The notes: generated by a model from the sequence alone, not told the origin. 64,000 nt of DNA from Streptomyces sp. RKAG290 (GCF_023701695.1 NZ_JAJOZC010000001.1:2108001-2172000); one strand, 5' to 3'; shown: positions 1-9,365, counted from the first letter of the stretch. Numbers and translations are program-made.

Positions 1-362
1 TGCACGAGCTGGCCGAGCGGCTCGGCATCTCCGAGGAAGAGGTCCTGGAGGGCCTGGAATCGGCCAATGCCTACAGCACGCTCTCGCTGGACGTGCCGGA
101 CACGGACGACGAGTCCCCCGCGGTCGCGGACACGCTCGGCTCCGAGGACGAGGCGCTGGAGGGGGTCGAGTACCGGGAGTCGCTCAAGCCGCTGCTGGAG
201 GACCTGCCACCGCGGGAGAAGCGGATCCTGCTGCTCCGGTTCTTCGGCAACATGACCCAGTCCCAGATCGCGCAGGAGGTCGGCATCTCCCAGATGCACG
301 TCTCACGGCTGCTGGCGCGCACCCTGGCGCAGCTGCGCGAGCGGCTGCTCGTCGAGGAGTAG
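1..362 (+). CDS. sigH: SigB/SigF/SigH-family sigma factor, C-terminal part (5' end outside window)
   Basis: The reading frame is open from the first bases of the window and ends with TAG at 360-362, so only the C-terminal ~119 residues are present. They hold the end of sigma region 3 and a full region 4: the segment LPPREKRILLLRFFGNMTQS leads into the helix-turn-helix with QEVGISQMHVSRLL that reads the -35 element. This is the pattern of the actinobacterial stress/sporulation sigma factors (SigB, SigF, SigG, SigH). The specific name sigH is inferred from the order of the following genes (membrane protein, DAG kinase, wblE, histidine kinase), not from a full-length comparison. No anti-sigma gene is visible because it would lie upstream of the window. 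Confidence 0.75.
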   Translation, partial: HELAERLGISEEEVLEGLESANAYSTLSLDVPDTDDESPAVADTLGSEDEALEGVEYRESLKPLLEDLPPREKRILLLRFFGNMTQSQIAQEVGISQMHVSRLLARTLAQLRERLLVEE

Positions 363-432
363 CCGGACCTCCGGACGGCGGCGTGCGGCCTCGGGGAACC
401 GACGGCCGCACGCGGGACGACCGGTGTGCGCC

Positions 433-894
433 TCAGGCGTCGGTGTCGGTCCTGGACGCCGCGCCCGGCCGGCGGATGCCCAGCGCCTCGATCGTCGCCG
501 GCCTGGCCAGCTGGAACAGCGCGGTCAGCGACACGGCCGCGAGGACGATCCCGGCAGGGATCAGCACCCCGTGGGAGCGCAGCAGCGTCCAGGCCACCGG
601 CAGTGCGATGATCTGCGTGATGAGTGCCGGACCGCGGCTCCAGCTGCGTCGCAGCAGCAGTCCGCGGGCGGCGAACAGCGGGATGAGGCCGAGTGCGACC
701 AGCGTCAGGCCGCCCGTTTCGGCCTGCTGCGGGCTGTCGGGACGCCCCAGCAGCCCCATGACCAGCAGATAGATCCCGCCGATGACGAGGGCCGCACCTT
801 CGAGGGCGTTGAGCACGGCCACGACCGTGAGCCTGGCCGGTTTCGACGGTCCGGCCGCAGGCATCGACGAGGGCGCGTTCTGCTGAGTACTCAC
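433..894 (-). CDS. Conserved small integral membrane protein
   Basis: A 153-residue protein with a short Ser/Pro/Ala-rich N-terminus and about four hydrophobic helices (VVAVLNALEGAALVIGGIYL, then LTLVALGLIPLFAARGLLL, ALITQIIALPVAWTLL and LIPAGIVLAAVSLTALFQL). The GTG start at 894 is chosen because an AGGA tract lies just before it; ATG at 864 is an alternative. It is convergent with the sigma gene and divergent from the lipid kinase. No catalytic motif is visible and I cannot assign a function. It occupies the position of an uncharacterised membrane protein beside sigH in other streptomycetes, as recalled. Confidence 0.7.
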   Translation of the reverse strand: MSTQQNAPSSMPAAGPSKPARLTVVAVLNALEGAALVIGGIYLLVMGLLGRPDSPQQAETGGLTLVALGLIPLFAARGLLLRRSWSRGPALITQIIALPVAWTLLRSHGVLIPAGIVLAAVSLTALFQLARPATIEALGIRRPGAASRTDTDA

Positions 895-1057
895 TCCTGC
901 AGGTTGGCATCCCGGGCCCGGGAAAGTGAAGCCGGGGTCCGAAACACCCCACAACGGGGCGGCCCCGATCGCCCCACCGCGCCCGGGTCGTCACCGAGCG
1001 TGAAGGTCACCGGGCAGGACTTCAGGCCGAAACCCCGCGGTAGGTAGTCTGGCGGGC

Positions 1058-2025
1058 ATGCGCGCACTTCTTGTGGTCAACCCAGCTGCCACCACCACCA
1101 GTGCGCGGACGCGTGACGTGCTCATTCACGCGCTGGCCAGCGAGATGAAGCTGGAGGCCGTGACCACGGAGTACCGCGGTCACGCCCGCGACCTGGGACG
1201 ACGGGCCGCCGACAGCGACGACATCGATCTCGTGGTGGCACTCGGCGGCGACGGCACGGTCAACGAGGTCGTGAACGGCCTGCTGCACAACGGCCCCGAC
1301 CTCGACAGCCTGCCGAAACTCGCGGTGGTCCCCGGTGGCTCCACCAATGTCTTCGCACGCGCCCTCGGTCTGCCCAACGACGCCGTGGAGGCGACCGGCG
1401 CCATTCTGGACGCGCTGGCCAACAGCACGGAGCGCACGGTCGGCCTCGGCCTGGCGGCCGGTACCCCGGGACCGAGGACGAGTCCGTCCCGGAGCGCTGG
1501 TTCACCTTCTGCGCCGGTCTCGGATTCGACGCCGGCGTGATCGGCCGGGTCGAACAGCAGCGCGAACAGGGCAGACGTTCGACTCATGCGCTTTACGTGC
1601 GCCAGGTGGTCCGCCAGTTTCTCCAGGAACCGCACCGGCGGCACGGAATGATCACGCTGGAGGTGCCCGGCCAGGACCCGGTCACCGAGCTCGCGCTCTC
1701 CATAATCTGCAACACGGCACCCTGGACCTACCTGGGGAATCGTCCGATGTACGCCTCCCCGAAGGCCTCGTTCGACACCGGCCTGGACGTCCTCGGCCTG
1801 CAGCGGCTGTCGACGGCGGCGGTCACCCGCTACGCCACCCAGCTGCTCACGTCGAGTCCCGAGAAGGGTCCGCACGGCAAGCACGCGGTTTCACTGCATG
1901 ACCTCACAGACTTCACCTTGCATTCAAAGGCCCCACTGCCCTTCCAGATGGACGGTGACCACCTGGGGCTGCGTACGAGTGTGACGTTCACAGGCGTACG
2001 CCGTGCACTGCGTGTGATTGTGTGA
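1058..2025 (+). CDS. Diacylglycerol kinase-like lipid kinase (DagK/YegS fold), frame interrupted
   Basis: The N-terminal frame (from ATG 1058) carries the DAGK catalytic-domain signature: NPAA near residue 8, the nucleotide-binding GGDGTVNEV near residue 64 and VPGGSTNVFAR near residue 92. The C-terminal half (…ICNTAPWTYLGNRPMYASP…) continues in the +1-shifted frame and ends at 2025. Restoring one C in the four-C run at 1464-1467 joins both halves into a protein of about 322 residues, the usual family length. The product is expected to phosphorylate diacylglycerol or a related lipid at the membrane. I treat the shift as a probable sequencing error, since similar single-base losses in C/G runs recur through the window. 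Confidence 0.8.
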
Positions 2026-2343
2026 GCGGAAGGGACCAAAGTCCTTTAACTCGAACGTTTGGACTGGCTTCCACCCTCTAGAAGTACGGCTGTGACCTAG
2101 CCGACACCGAGGAATCAAAAAAAACTTTCCTGAAGGGGTTGTATCCGTCGCCGAGGTTTGCGAATCTCTACATGGCGATCGGGACGGCCCGCAACAACGG
2201 CCTCCACTGAGAGCCAGAACCCCTCCTCACTTCACAGGACCACAACCAGTTCATCTGGGCGTCGGCCCGACATCTGTGGGGGATTCGTGAAAGCGTTCAC
2301 ATTCACAAGCCACAGTACGTAATACCAAGGAGAGGTAGCAGCC
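2026..2343 (+). other. Intergenic region upstream of wblE
   Basis: This 318-base stretch has no plausible gene and is AT-richer than its surroundings, including a run of eight A at 2117-2124. It should hold the wblE promoter(s) and a leader of unknown length. A purine-rich ribosome-binding site (AAGGAGAGG) sits about 10 bases before the wblE ATG. I do not see a convincing sigma-factor consensus with correct spacing. Confidence 0.5.
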
Positions 2344-2601
2344 ATGGACTGGCGTCACAACGCCGTTTGTCGTGAGGAAGACCCGGAGCTGTTCTTCCCC
2401 ATCGGCAACACCGGTCCTGCGCTGCTGCAGATCGAGGAAGCCAAGGCCGTCTGCCGTCGCTGCCCCGTCATGGAGCAGTGCCTGCAGTGGGCGCTCGAGT
2501 CCGGCCAGGACTCCGGCGTCTGGGGTGGCCTCAGCGAGGACGAGCGCCGCGCAATGAAGCGCCGCGCCGCTCGCAACCGGGCGCGCAACGCCAGCGCCTG
2601 A
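2344..2601 (+). CDS. wblE: WhiB-like iron-sulfur transcription factor WblE
   Basis: An 85-residue Wbl protein. The four cluster-binding cysteines are C9, C37, C40 and C46 in the arrangement C-x27-C-x2-C-x5-C. They are followed by the turn GVWGG at about 59-63 and a basic C-terminal tail (RRAMKRRAARNRARNASA) used for DNA contact. Family members bind a [4Fe-4S] cluster and act with the principal sigma factor. The short length, lack of extensions and position beside the DAG kinase and sensor kinase fit WblE. The ATG is preceded by a strong Shine-Dalgarno. A long perfect hairpin follows the gene at 2706-2744. Confidence 0.92.
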   Translation: MDWRHNAVCREEDPELFFPIGNTGPALLQIEEAKAVCRRCPVMEQCLQWALESGQDSGVWGGLSEDERRAMKRRAARNRARNASA

Positions 2602-2705
2602 CCGACGCCACCGCTACGAACCTCAGCCAGGCGGCGCGTACGGAGTGTACGCATCACCCCGCCCCCGAGTCGCAGCGCGCAGTAACCCCGAAGCGCAAGC
2701 TTGAC

Positions 2706-2744
2706 CAGGAAGCCCGGACCGTGACCAACGGTCCGGGCTTCCTG
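2706..2744 (+). terminator. Strong hairpin after wblE
   Basis: A perfect 17-bp stem (CAGGAAGCCCGGACCGT and its complement) with a 5-base loop lies between wblE (+) and the convergent histidine kinase (-). It probably terminates transcription from both sides. Confidence 0.85.
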
Positions 2745-2808
2745 CTGTGCCCACATCCGGCAGCAGCTCCCGGAGCGCGCGCGAAAGCACGTCCGGGAGT
2801 GTGCGGCG

Positions 2809-4274
2809 CTACTTGTCGGCGCTGACCGGGATGTCGAGGACGACCTGGGTGCCACGCTCGGGCGCCGGCACCATGCCGAACGTCCCGCTCAACTCACCTT
2901 CCACCAGCGTCCGCACGATCTGGAGCCCCAGATTGCCGGCGCGCTGCGGGTCGAATCCCTCGGGCAGACCGCACCCGTCGTCCTGGACGGTGATCAGCAG
3001 CCGCCCTTCCGTGGGTGAGCCGCCCCGCACCGCGGAGACCTCGACCGTGCCGGATTCGGCGACGGTGAACGCGTGCTCCAGCGCGTTCTGCAGCACTTCG
3101 GTGAGGACCATCGCCAGCGGCGTGGCCACTTCGGCGTCGAGGATGCCGAAGCGTCCCGTGCGCCGGCAGGTGACCTTGCCCGGCGAGATCTCGGCGACCA
3201 TGGCGATGACCCGGTCGGCGATCTCGTCGAACTCCACCCGCTCGTCCAGATTCTGGGACAGCGTCTCATGCACGATCGCGATCGAACCGACGCGCCGCAC
3301 CGCCTCGTTGAGCGCCTCCCGGCCCTGCTCGGAGTCCATCCGGCGGGCCTGCAGCCGCAACAGGGCAGCCACCGTCTGGAGGTTGTTCTTCACCCGGTGG
3401 TGGATCTCCCGGATGGTGGCGTCCTTGGTGATCAACTCGCGCTCGCGGCGGCGCAGTTCCGTGACGTCGCGCAGCAGGACCAGGGAGCCGATCCTGACCC
3501 CTTGGGCTTGAGCGGGATCGCGCGGAGCTGGATCACACCGCCCGTGCACTCGACCTCGAACTCACGGGGCGCGTAGCCGCTGGCGAGTTTGACCAGTGCC
3601 TCGTCCACCGGGCCCCGGGAAGGAGCGAGTTCGGCGGTGATCTTGCCGAGGTGCTGGCCGACCAGGTCGGAGGCCAGGCCGAGCCGGTGGTACGCGGAGA
3701 GGCCGTTGGGGCTGGCGTACTGGACCACGCCGTCGGCATCGAGCCGGACCAGACCGTCGCCCACCCGTGGCGAGGCGTCCATGTCGACCTGCTGACCGGG
3801 GAACGGGAAGGATCCGGCGGCGATCATCTGGGCCAGGTCGGAGGCGGACTGGAGATAGGTGAGCTCCAGCCGGGACGGTGTGCGCACCGTGAGGAGGTTG
3901 GTGTTGCGGGCGATGACTCCCAGGACGCGCCCCTCCCGGCGTACCGGGATCGACTCGACCCGGACGGGGACCTCCTCGCGCCACTCCGGGTCGCCCTCGC
4001 GCACGATCCGTCCCTCGTCCAGCGCCGCGTCCAGCAGCGGACGGCGGCCGCGGGGCACCAGGTGGCCGACCATGTCGTCCTGGTAGGAGGTGGGACCGGT
4101 GTTGGGCCGCATCTGGGCGACGGACACATAGCGGGTGCCGTCGCGGGTGGGGACCCAGAGCACCAGGTCGGCGAAGGAGAGATCGGAGAGCAGCTGCCAC
4201 TCCGAGACCAGCAGATGGAGCCACTCGAGGTCGGTGTCACTCAGGGCGGTGTGCTGGCGGACGAGGTCGTTCAT
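2809..4274 (-). CDS. Soluble sensor histidine kinase (GAF-PAS-HisKA_2-HATPase), frame interrupted
   Basis: Read from ATG 4274 the protein has an N-terminal sensory (GAF-like) region ending near residue 170, a PAS segment (GDGLVRLDADGVVQYASPNG, about 190-250), and then, in the shifted frame, the HisKA_2-type dimerisation/phosphoacceptor box IREIHHRVKNNLQT and an HATPase_c domain with TEVLQNALEHA (N box) and DDGCGLP (G1 box). No membrane segment is seen, so it should sense an intracellular cue. The halves join if one base is restored in the four-C run at 3498-3501, giving about 488 residues. No response regulator is adjacent, which is usual for this Streptomyces kinase. Confidence 0.82.
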
Positions 4275-4391
4275 GGAGGGCACGTGTGCGAGCGTACCTG
4301 TGGATGCGCACAGGTTCCGAACCGGAAGGCCCGGCCGCACGTGCAAGGGGAAGGGCCGGAAATTATCGTGCCCCACGGATGGACAGGGACG

Positions 4392-4407
4392 AATGGTCTA
4401 GTCCACA
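4392..4407. promoter_or_regulatory. Near-consensus DasR operator (dre-like)
   Basis: AATGGTCTAGTCCACA matches the dre core TGGTCTAGACCA at 11 of 12 positions (T for A at the ninth). It lies about 120 bases upstream of the sensor kinase start and downstream of the SIS gene terminator, so if functional it would affect the kinase. Not verified. Confidence 0.4.
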
Positions 4408-4529
4408 ATGCAGTAGAAAGAGCCTCCGCTCTCCCCGCACAGGAGAGCGGAACGAGGTACCGGCGCTCTCTGCCCTGACTGCGCGAGGTACCTCTCCCGG
4501 CCGGGGGCACCGCACACCGCCGGCCAGGC

Positions 4530-4554
4530 AGACCGCCCCTTCGGCGGGCGGTCT
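4530..4554 (-). terminator. Hairpin downstream of SIS-domain gene
   Basis: A 9-bp stem AGACCGCCC / GGGCGGTCT with a 7-base loop lies about 85 bases beyond the stop codon of the leftward SIS gene. Confidence 0.6.
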
Positions 4555-4638
4555 TACTCCGGGCTGCGGTGCTGGTCGGGCTGAGGGTCCCGGCCCGGCG
4601 CCGCGGCCCGCGGGTGTTTCCCGGGCCTTCCGGCCCCT

Positions 4639-5707
4639 TCAGCGGGTCTCGGTGACCTTCGCGAGCGCGCGCGGCGCGTCCGGGTCCTGGCCGCGGGCGA
4701 TAGTCACCTCGTAGGCCAGCATCTGCAGCGGCAGGATCTCCAGGACCGGCTGGACCTCTTCGGCGACCCCGGCCGTCGGCAGCACGAAGCCCGCGGACGC
4801 CGCTTCCACCTGCGCCTTCGGGCCCACTACGAAGAGGTCGGCGCCGCGCCCGCGCAGCCGGTCGAGCACCGGCTGGAGCGCCTCGCCGCCCGGCCGTCGG
4901 TGACCACGGCGATCACCGGGGAGATGTTGTCGACCATGGCGAGCGGGCCGTGCAGCAGGTCAGCGCCGGAGTAGGACAGGGCGGGGATGTAGCTCGTCTC
5001 CATCAGCTTCAGCGCGGCTTCCTTGGCCGTGGGGTAGCCGTAGCCGCGCGAGGTGATGACCATGCGCTCGGCGAAGCGGTAGCGCGACGCCAGGGCCCTG
5101 ACCTCGTCCTTGCGGGCCAGGATCGCCTCGGCTAGTTCCGGCAGGATCGCGGCCGCCGCTCCGTCGCCGCCGCGCAGGCCCTCCACGAACAGGTACAGGG
5201 ACAGCAGCGAGGCGGTGTACGTCTTCGTGGCCGGCAGGGCCTTCTCGGGGCCCGCCAGGATGTCGATGTGGTACTCGGAAACGGCGGCGAGCGGCGAGTC
5301 CGGGTTGTTCGTCACCGCGAGCGTCACCGCGCCGGCCTCCCGCGCGGCCTTGGTGGACGCCACCAGGTCGGGCGAGCCGCCGGACTGGCTGACGGTGACG
5401 ACCAGGACGTCCCTGAGGTCCGGTTTCGCGCCGTAGGCGGTGGTGGTGGACATCGAGGCCAGACCGCACGGCAGGCCGAGCGTGATCTCGATCAGGTACT
5501 TCGCGTAGAGCGCGGCGTTGTCCGAGGTACCACGGGCGGTCAGCAGGACGAAGCGCGGCTTCCTGGCCGCGATCTCGGCGGCCACCGCCCGGATGGCAGG
5601 CGCCCCTGATCGAGGATGCGACGGAGCATCGCGGGCTGTTCGGCCATCTCCCCGGACATGATCCGGCCGGGCGCATCGTCCTCACCTGCCGGGTACGTGG
5701 CGGACAT
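4639..5707 (-). CDS. GlmS-like SIS-domain protein without glutaminase domain, frame interrupted twice
   Basis: Two sugar-isomerase (SIS) domains can be read: the first with LTARGTSDNAALYAKYL and VSQSGGSPDLVAS, the second with SRGYGYPTAKEAALKLMET. These match the isomerase half of glucosamine-6-phosphate synthase (GlmS). The N-terminal Ntn glutaminase domain is absent, so an amination role is unlikely; deaminase/isomerase activity on an amino-sugar phosphate is more plausible. The start at 5707 is preceded by GGAGG. Two single-base losses break the frame, in the C runs at 5603-5606 and 4889-4891; restored, the protein has about 356 residues. It is divergent from nagB, and the dre site at 5880-5895 lies between them, suggesting joint DasR control. 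Confidence 0.75.
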
Positions 5708-5879
5708 GTCTGGTGCCTCCCGAGGGGTGTCGCGGTGCGTCGGTCAAGTCGAACACGGGCCACCGCGGTGCCGCCAGCGGACGGCACCCGGCGGGACCGC
5801 GGCCCAGGCCGTCCACAGTTCGTCCGAGGGGGCCGGCTGCCGTGTCCGCGGACGCGAGTTCTGCTAGATTAGGAGCTGG

Positions 5880-5895
5880 ATTGGTCTATACCACA
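5880..5895. promoter_or_regulatory. DasR operator (dre) upstream of nagB
   Basis: ATTGGTCTATACCACA carries the near-palindromic core TGGTCTATACCA, one mismatch from the dre consensus TGGTCTAGACCA. It lies 30 bases before the nagB start, where bound DasR would block transcription, and also in the divergent region with the SIS gene. Confidence 0.88.
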
Positions 5896-5924
5896 TGCAC
5901 TCACTCCAGATCGGCAGGCCCCGC

Positions 5925-6710
5925 GTGGAAGTTGTCATCGTCCCGGACGCCAAGGCAGGCGGCGAACTGATCGCGGGGGCCATCGGCGCCCTGCTGAGCC
6001 GCAAGCCCGACGCCCTTCTCGGCGTTGCCACCGGCTCGACCCCGCTGCCCATCTACCAGGCGCTGGCGGACAAGGTCCGCTCCGGCGCGGTGGACGCCTC
6101 GCGCGCCCGCATCTGCCAGCTCGACGAGTACGTGGGGCTGCCGGCCGGGCACCCGGAGTCGTACCGCTCGGTGGTGCTGCGCGAGGTCGTCGAGCCGCTC
6201 GGGCTGTCCGAGGCGTCGTTCATGGGCCCCGACGGCTCCGCCGAGGACGTCCAGGCCGCCTGCGAGGCGTACGACAAGGCGCTCGCCGAGGCCGGCGGGG
6301 TGGACCTCCAGCTGCTGGGGATCGGTACCGACGGGCACATCGGCTTCAACGAGCCGTGCTCCTCGCTCGCCTCCCGCACCCGGATCAAGACGCTGACCGA
6401 ACAGACCCGGGTCGACAACGCGCGCTTCTTCGACAACGACATCGAGCAGGTGCCGCACCACGTCATCACCCAGGGCATCGGCACGATCCTGGAGTCCCGC
6501 CACCCGATCCTGCTCGCGACCGGCGAAGGCAAGGCCGACGCGGTGGCGCAGACGGTCGAGGGGCCGGTCGCCTCCCTCGTGCCCGCGTCCGCGCTGCAGC
6601 TGCATCCGCACGCGACGGTCGTGGTCGACGAGGCGGCGGCGTCGAAGCTGAAGCTGGCGGACTACTTCCGCGCCACGTATGCGGCGAAGCCGCTGTGGCA
6701 GGGTATTTAG
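5925..6710 (+). CDS. nagB: Glucosamine-6-phosphate deaminase NagB
   Basis: A 261-residue enzyme converting glucosamine-6-phosphate to fructose-6-phosphate plus ammonia, the entry of GlcNAc into glycolysis. Family motifs are GVATGSTPLPIY (phosphate loop), QLDEYVGLP (catalytic Asp) and GIGTDGHIGFNEP (catalytic Asp-Gly-His). The GTG start at 5925 gives the usual NagB N-terminus (VEVVIVPDAKAGGELIA); an in-frame ATG at 5895 exists but overlaps the DasR operator. A terminator hairpin follows at 6725-6760. It stands next to, and convergent with, the dasD end of the das transport operon, and shares its regulator. Confidence 0.95.
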   Translation: MEVVIVPDAKAGGELIAGAIGALLSRKPDALLGVATGSTPLPIYQALADKVRSGAVDASRARICQLDEYVGLPAGHPESYRSVVLREVVEPLGLSEASFMGPDGSAEDVQAACEAYDKALAEAGGVDLQLLGIGTDGHIGFNEPCSSLASRTRIKTLTEQTRVDNARFFDNDIEQVPHHVITQGIGTILESRHPILLATGEGKADAVAQTVEGPVASLVPASALQLHPHATVVVDEAAASKLKLADYFRATYAAKPLWQGI

Positions 6711-6724
6711 GCTTTCCGTACGCG

Positions 6725-6760
6725 TGAGGGCCGGGGCACCTGGTGGTGTCCCGGCCCTCA
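6725..6760 (+). terminator. Terminator of nagB
   Basis: An 11-bp stem TGAGGGCCGGG / CCCGGCCCTCA begins 15 bases after the nagB stop and is followed by TTT. Confidence 0.85.
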
Positions 6761-6783
6761 TTTGTGCGGGCGTCCTGGCTTGT

Positions 6784-6978
6784 GCGGGTGCGTCCCGGTG
6801 GACGCTCTTGTCCTCAATCGCCGGACGGGCTTGATTTTCCGGTGCGGGTCTCGCCCCTCAGTCGCCGGACCGGCTTGATTTCCCGGCGCGGGTGCGTCCC
6901 GGTGGACGCCTTGTCCTCAAACGCCGGACGGGCTTGATTGTGCGGGTCTCGTCCCTCAGTCGCCGGACAGGCTTGATT
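6784..6978. repeat. Array of a dispersed GC-rich repeat (four core copies in two ~95-bp units)
   Basis: The core CCTCAATCGCCGGACGGGCT followed by TGATT occurs at 6811-6836, 6855-6880, 6914-6939 and 6953-6978, with small changes (AATCG/AGTCG/AACG; GGGC/CGGC/AGGC). The copies form two longer direct repeats, 6784-6880 and 6888-6978, each with the flank GCGGGTGCGTCCCGGTGGAC. The same core in the opposite orientation appears at 26.9-27.1 kb. From memory, this is a short interspersed sequence common in Streptomyces intergenic DNA. The last copy supplies the dasD stop codon. Confidence 0.85.
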
Positions 6979-8526
6979 CCGACGGGCTTCGGTGGGGTGA
7001 GGTGATTGTTTCTGCTGCTGCCAGGCCGCAGACCCGGGCCGCTCCGTGGGTGGCGATGTGGAAGCTGCCCCTGGGCTCGGCCTGGGGTACGCCCATCTCG
7101 ACCACGATCGTGTCCGCACGCTCCGCGAGCAGCGCGTCGAGAGCCTCGGTCATCCACGGGTGGCGGTGCGCGTCGCGGACCACCGCGACGATGCGCCGGT
7201 CCCCCGCGGCCCGCAGCACCTCGGCCGCGAGTTCCTCGCTCTCGCTGCTGTACGTGTCGGTCCCGGTGCCCGGCACCAGGCGGGCCAGTTCGGCGGCGAT
7301 GCCCCAGGGGGTCTCGTCACCGACCGCGATGTTCGCGACCGGGGTGAGGGCGGCGACATACGCGGGACCGGTGAGCGGTTCGGCCGGGCCCGTCACCTCG
7401 ACCGCGCGGCGGGCGGCGACCAGGCCGATGTCGGCACCGATGCCCGTGATGTGTCCGGTGCCGGGCGCGGTCCCCTCCTGCACTGCCGCGCCCGGCTCCG
7501 GTACAGCCCCCTGGCCCGCTGCGTCCAGGACGCGAGGGCCCTCACCCGTGCAGCGGCATCTGCCAGCCGCTCCTCGGGCAGTTCACCCGCACGGACCGCC
7601 GCGACCAGCGCGTCGCGCAGCCGCAGCACCGTGCTGTCGTCGTCGAGGCCGCCGCCGACGCAGAGCGCGTCGGCACCCGCCGCGATCGCGAGGACCGAGC
7701 CGCGCTCGATCCCGTACGTCGAGGCGATGGCCTGCATCTCCACGGCGTCGGTGACGATCAGGCCGTCGTAGCCCAGTTCCTCACGCAGCAGACCGGTGAG
7801 GATCTGCGGGCTCAGTGTCGCCGGGCGGTGCGGGTCGAGCGCGGGAAGAAGAATATGCGCGCTCATCACCGATTTGGAACCCGCCGCGATCGCCGCCCGG
7901 AAAGGCACCAGTTCACGGGCGTGCAGGGTTTCCAGGTCCACGTCGATGCGCGGCAGGGCGTGGTGCGAGTCGACCGCGGTGTCGCCGTGCCCCGGGAAGT
8001 GCTTGGTGCAGGCGGCGACGCCGGCGGCCTGGAGGCCCTCGACGTACGCGGCGGTGTGCCGGGCGACCAGTTGGGGGTCGGCGCCGAAGGACCGTACCCC
8101 GATGACCGGGTTGCCCGGGTTGGAGTTGACGTCCGCGGACGGCGCCCAGTTGAGGTTGACGCCGCAGTCGGCGAGCCGGCGGCCCAGCTCCTGGGCGACG
8201 GCGCGGGTCAGCGCGACGTCGTCGACGGAGCCCAGCGCCAGGTTGCCGGGGAAGGACGAGCCATGACGCACCTCCAGCCGGGTGACGTCACCGCCCTCCT
8301 CGTCGATCGCGACGAGCACGTCGTCACGCTCGGCCCGCAACTGCGCGGTGAGTGCGGCGAGCTGCTCGGGGGACTCGATGTTGCGGCCGAACAGGCCGAC
8401 GGAGGAGAGACCTTCACCGACCCTGCGCAGCAGCCAGTCCGGTGCGGTGGTGCCGGTGAACCCGGGCTGCAGGACGGCGAGGGCGTCGCGGGTGACGGTG
8501 TCCGTGGTGGGTGTGAGCGTGGTCAT
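6956..8526 (-). CDS. dasD: GH3 beta-N-acetylglucosaminidase DasD, frame interrupted
   Basis: A NagZ-type glycoside hydrolase family 3 enzyme. The N-terminal catalytic barrel includes VAIDEEGGDVTRLE near residue 73, NWAPSADVNSNPGNPVIGVR near 125, the signature CTKHFPGHGDTAVDSHHALP near 165 and IVTDAVEM near 250 (catalytic Asp). It cleaves terminal GlcNAc from chitosaccharides. A C-terminal domain follows in another frame; the single-base loss is near 7525. There is no signal peptide, so it acts in the cytosol on sugars imported by DasABC. It is the last gene of dasA-dasB-dasC-dasD, 8 bases after dasC. The tail after LAAAETITS looks repeat-derived: its Ser-Gly-Asp-stop lies inside the dispersed repeat. 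Confidence 0.85.
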
Positions 8527-8534
8527 GGGCTGCG

Positions 8535-9365
8535 TTATCCCTTCACGGCGCCGTCGGTCAGGCCGCTGACGGCCTTGCGCTGCAGGTAGATGAAGAGAAT
8601 CAGAATCGGGATGGCGAAGAGCGAGGAGGCGGCCATGGTCGCACCCCAGTCGTCACCGAACGCGGTCTGGAACTGCGAGAGCCACAGGGGCAGGGTCTGG
8701 GACTCGATGTCCTTGTTGAGGATGAGCACGAGCGGGAACTCGTTCCACGCGGTGATGAAACCGAAGAGCGAGGTCGCCATCAGACCGGGGCCGAGCAGCG
8801 GCAGGATCACCTTCATGAACGCCTGCGGACGGGTGCATCCGTCGACCATCGCGGACTCCTCCAGCTCCTTGGGCACCGCCGCGACATAGCCGCGGAGCGT
8901 CAGGATGGTGAAGGGCAGGACCATCATCATGTAGAAGGCGGTCAGCGGGATCAGACTGTTCAGCATGTCGCTGTCGCGCACGAGCATGTAGACCGCGATG
9001 ACCATGACTTCCCAGGGCGCCATCTGCGCGACCATGAAGGTCAGCAGAATGCCCCGGCGTCCCTTGAACCGCATCCGGGCCATAGCGAAGGACGCCGCGA
9101 GCGCGATGACCAGCGAGGCGACCACCGAGATCACGGTGACGAGGAACGAGTTGCGGACCAGTGTCCAGAAATGGTCCGCGTGTATCGCCTTCGAGAAGTG
9201 GTCGAACGTGATGTCGGTGGGGAACCACACCGGCGTGTCCGTGATGATGTCGCCGGTCGGCTTGAAGGCCGTGCTGAACATCCAGTAGACGGGGAAGGCG
9301 AACCCTATGAAGAGGACGATCGCCGTCACGTTGGGCCAGATGCGGCCGAGCAGTGAGCGCCTCAC
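8535..9365 (-). CDS. dasC: ABC sugar transporter permease DasC
   Basis: A 276-residue MalG/CUT1-type inner-membrane permease with six predicted transmembrane helices. It carries the cytoplasmic EAA loop ELEESAMVDGCTRPQAFMKVILPLLGP in the second half, which docks the ATPase. The start is GTG at 9365, overlapping the dasB stop (GTGA), so the two are translationally coupled. With DasB and lipoprotein DasA it forms the chitobiose/GlcNAc-oligomer importer. No ATPase gene is nearby; in streptomycetes such importers are energised by the shared ATPase MsiK, encoded elsewhere. Confidence 0.93.
   Translation of the reverse strand: MRRSLLGRIWPNVTAIVLFIGFAFPVYWMFSTAFKPTGDIITDTPVWFPTDITFDHFSKAIHADHFWTLVRNSFLVTVISVVASLVIALAASFAMARMRFKGRRGILLTFMVAQMAPWEVMVIAVYMLVRDSDMLNSLIPLTAFYMMMVLPFTILTLRGYVAAVPKELEESAMVDGCTRPQAFMKVILPLLGPGLMATSLFGFITAWNEFPLVLILNKDIESQTLPLWLSQFQTAFGDDWGATMAASSLFAIPILILFIYLQRKAVSGLTDGAVKG

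Larger units (their letters stand above)
4275..4638. other. Intergenic region between sensor kinase and SIS-domain gene
   Basis: No gene is seen in these 364 bases. The region holds the terminator hairpin of the SIS gene (4530-4554), a DasR-like operator (4392-4407), and presumably the promoter of the sensor kinase, which is transcribed leftwards from 4274. Confidence 0.5.

Noticed and set aside
2111..2140. GGAAT…GTT upstream of wblE as a SigR promoter
   Set aside because: The spacing is 22 bases, outside the 18-19 required, so the match is not convincing.
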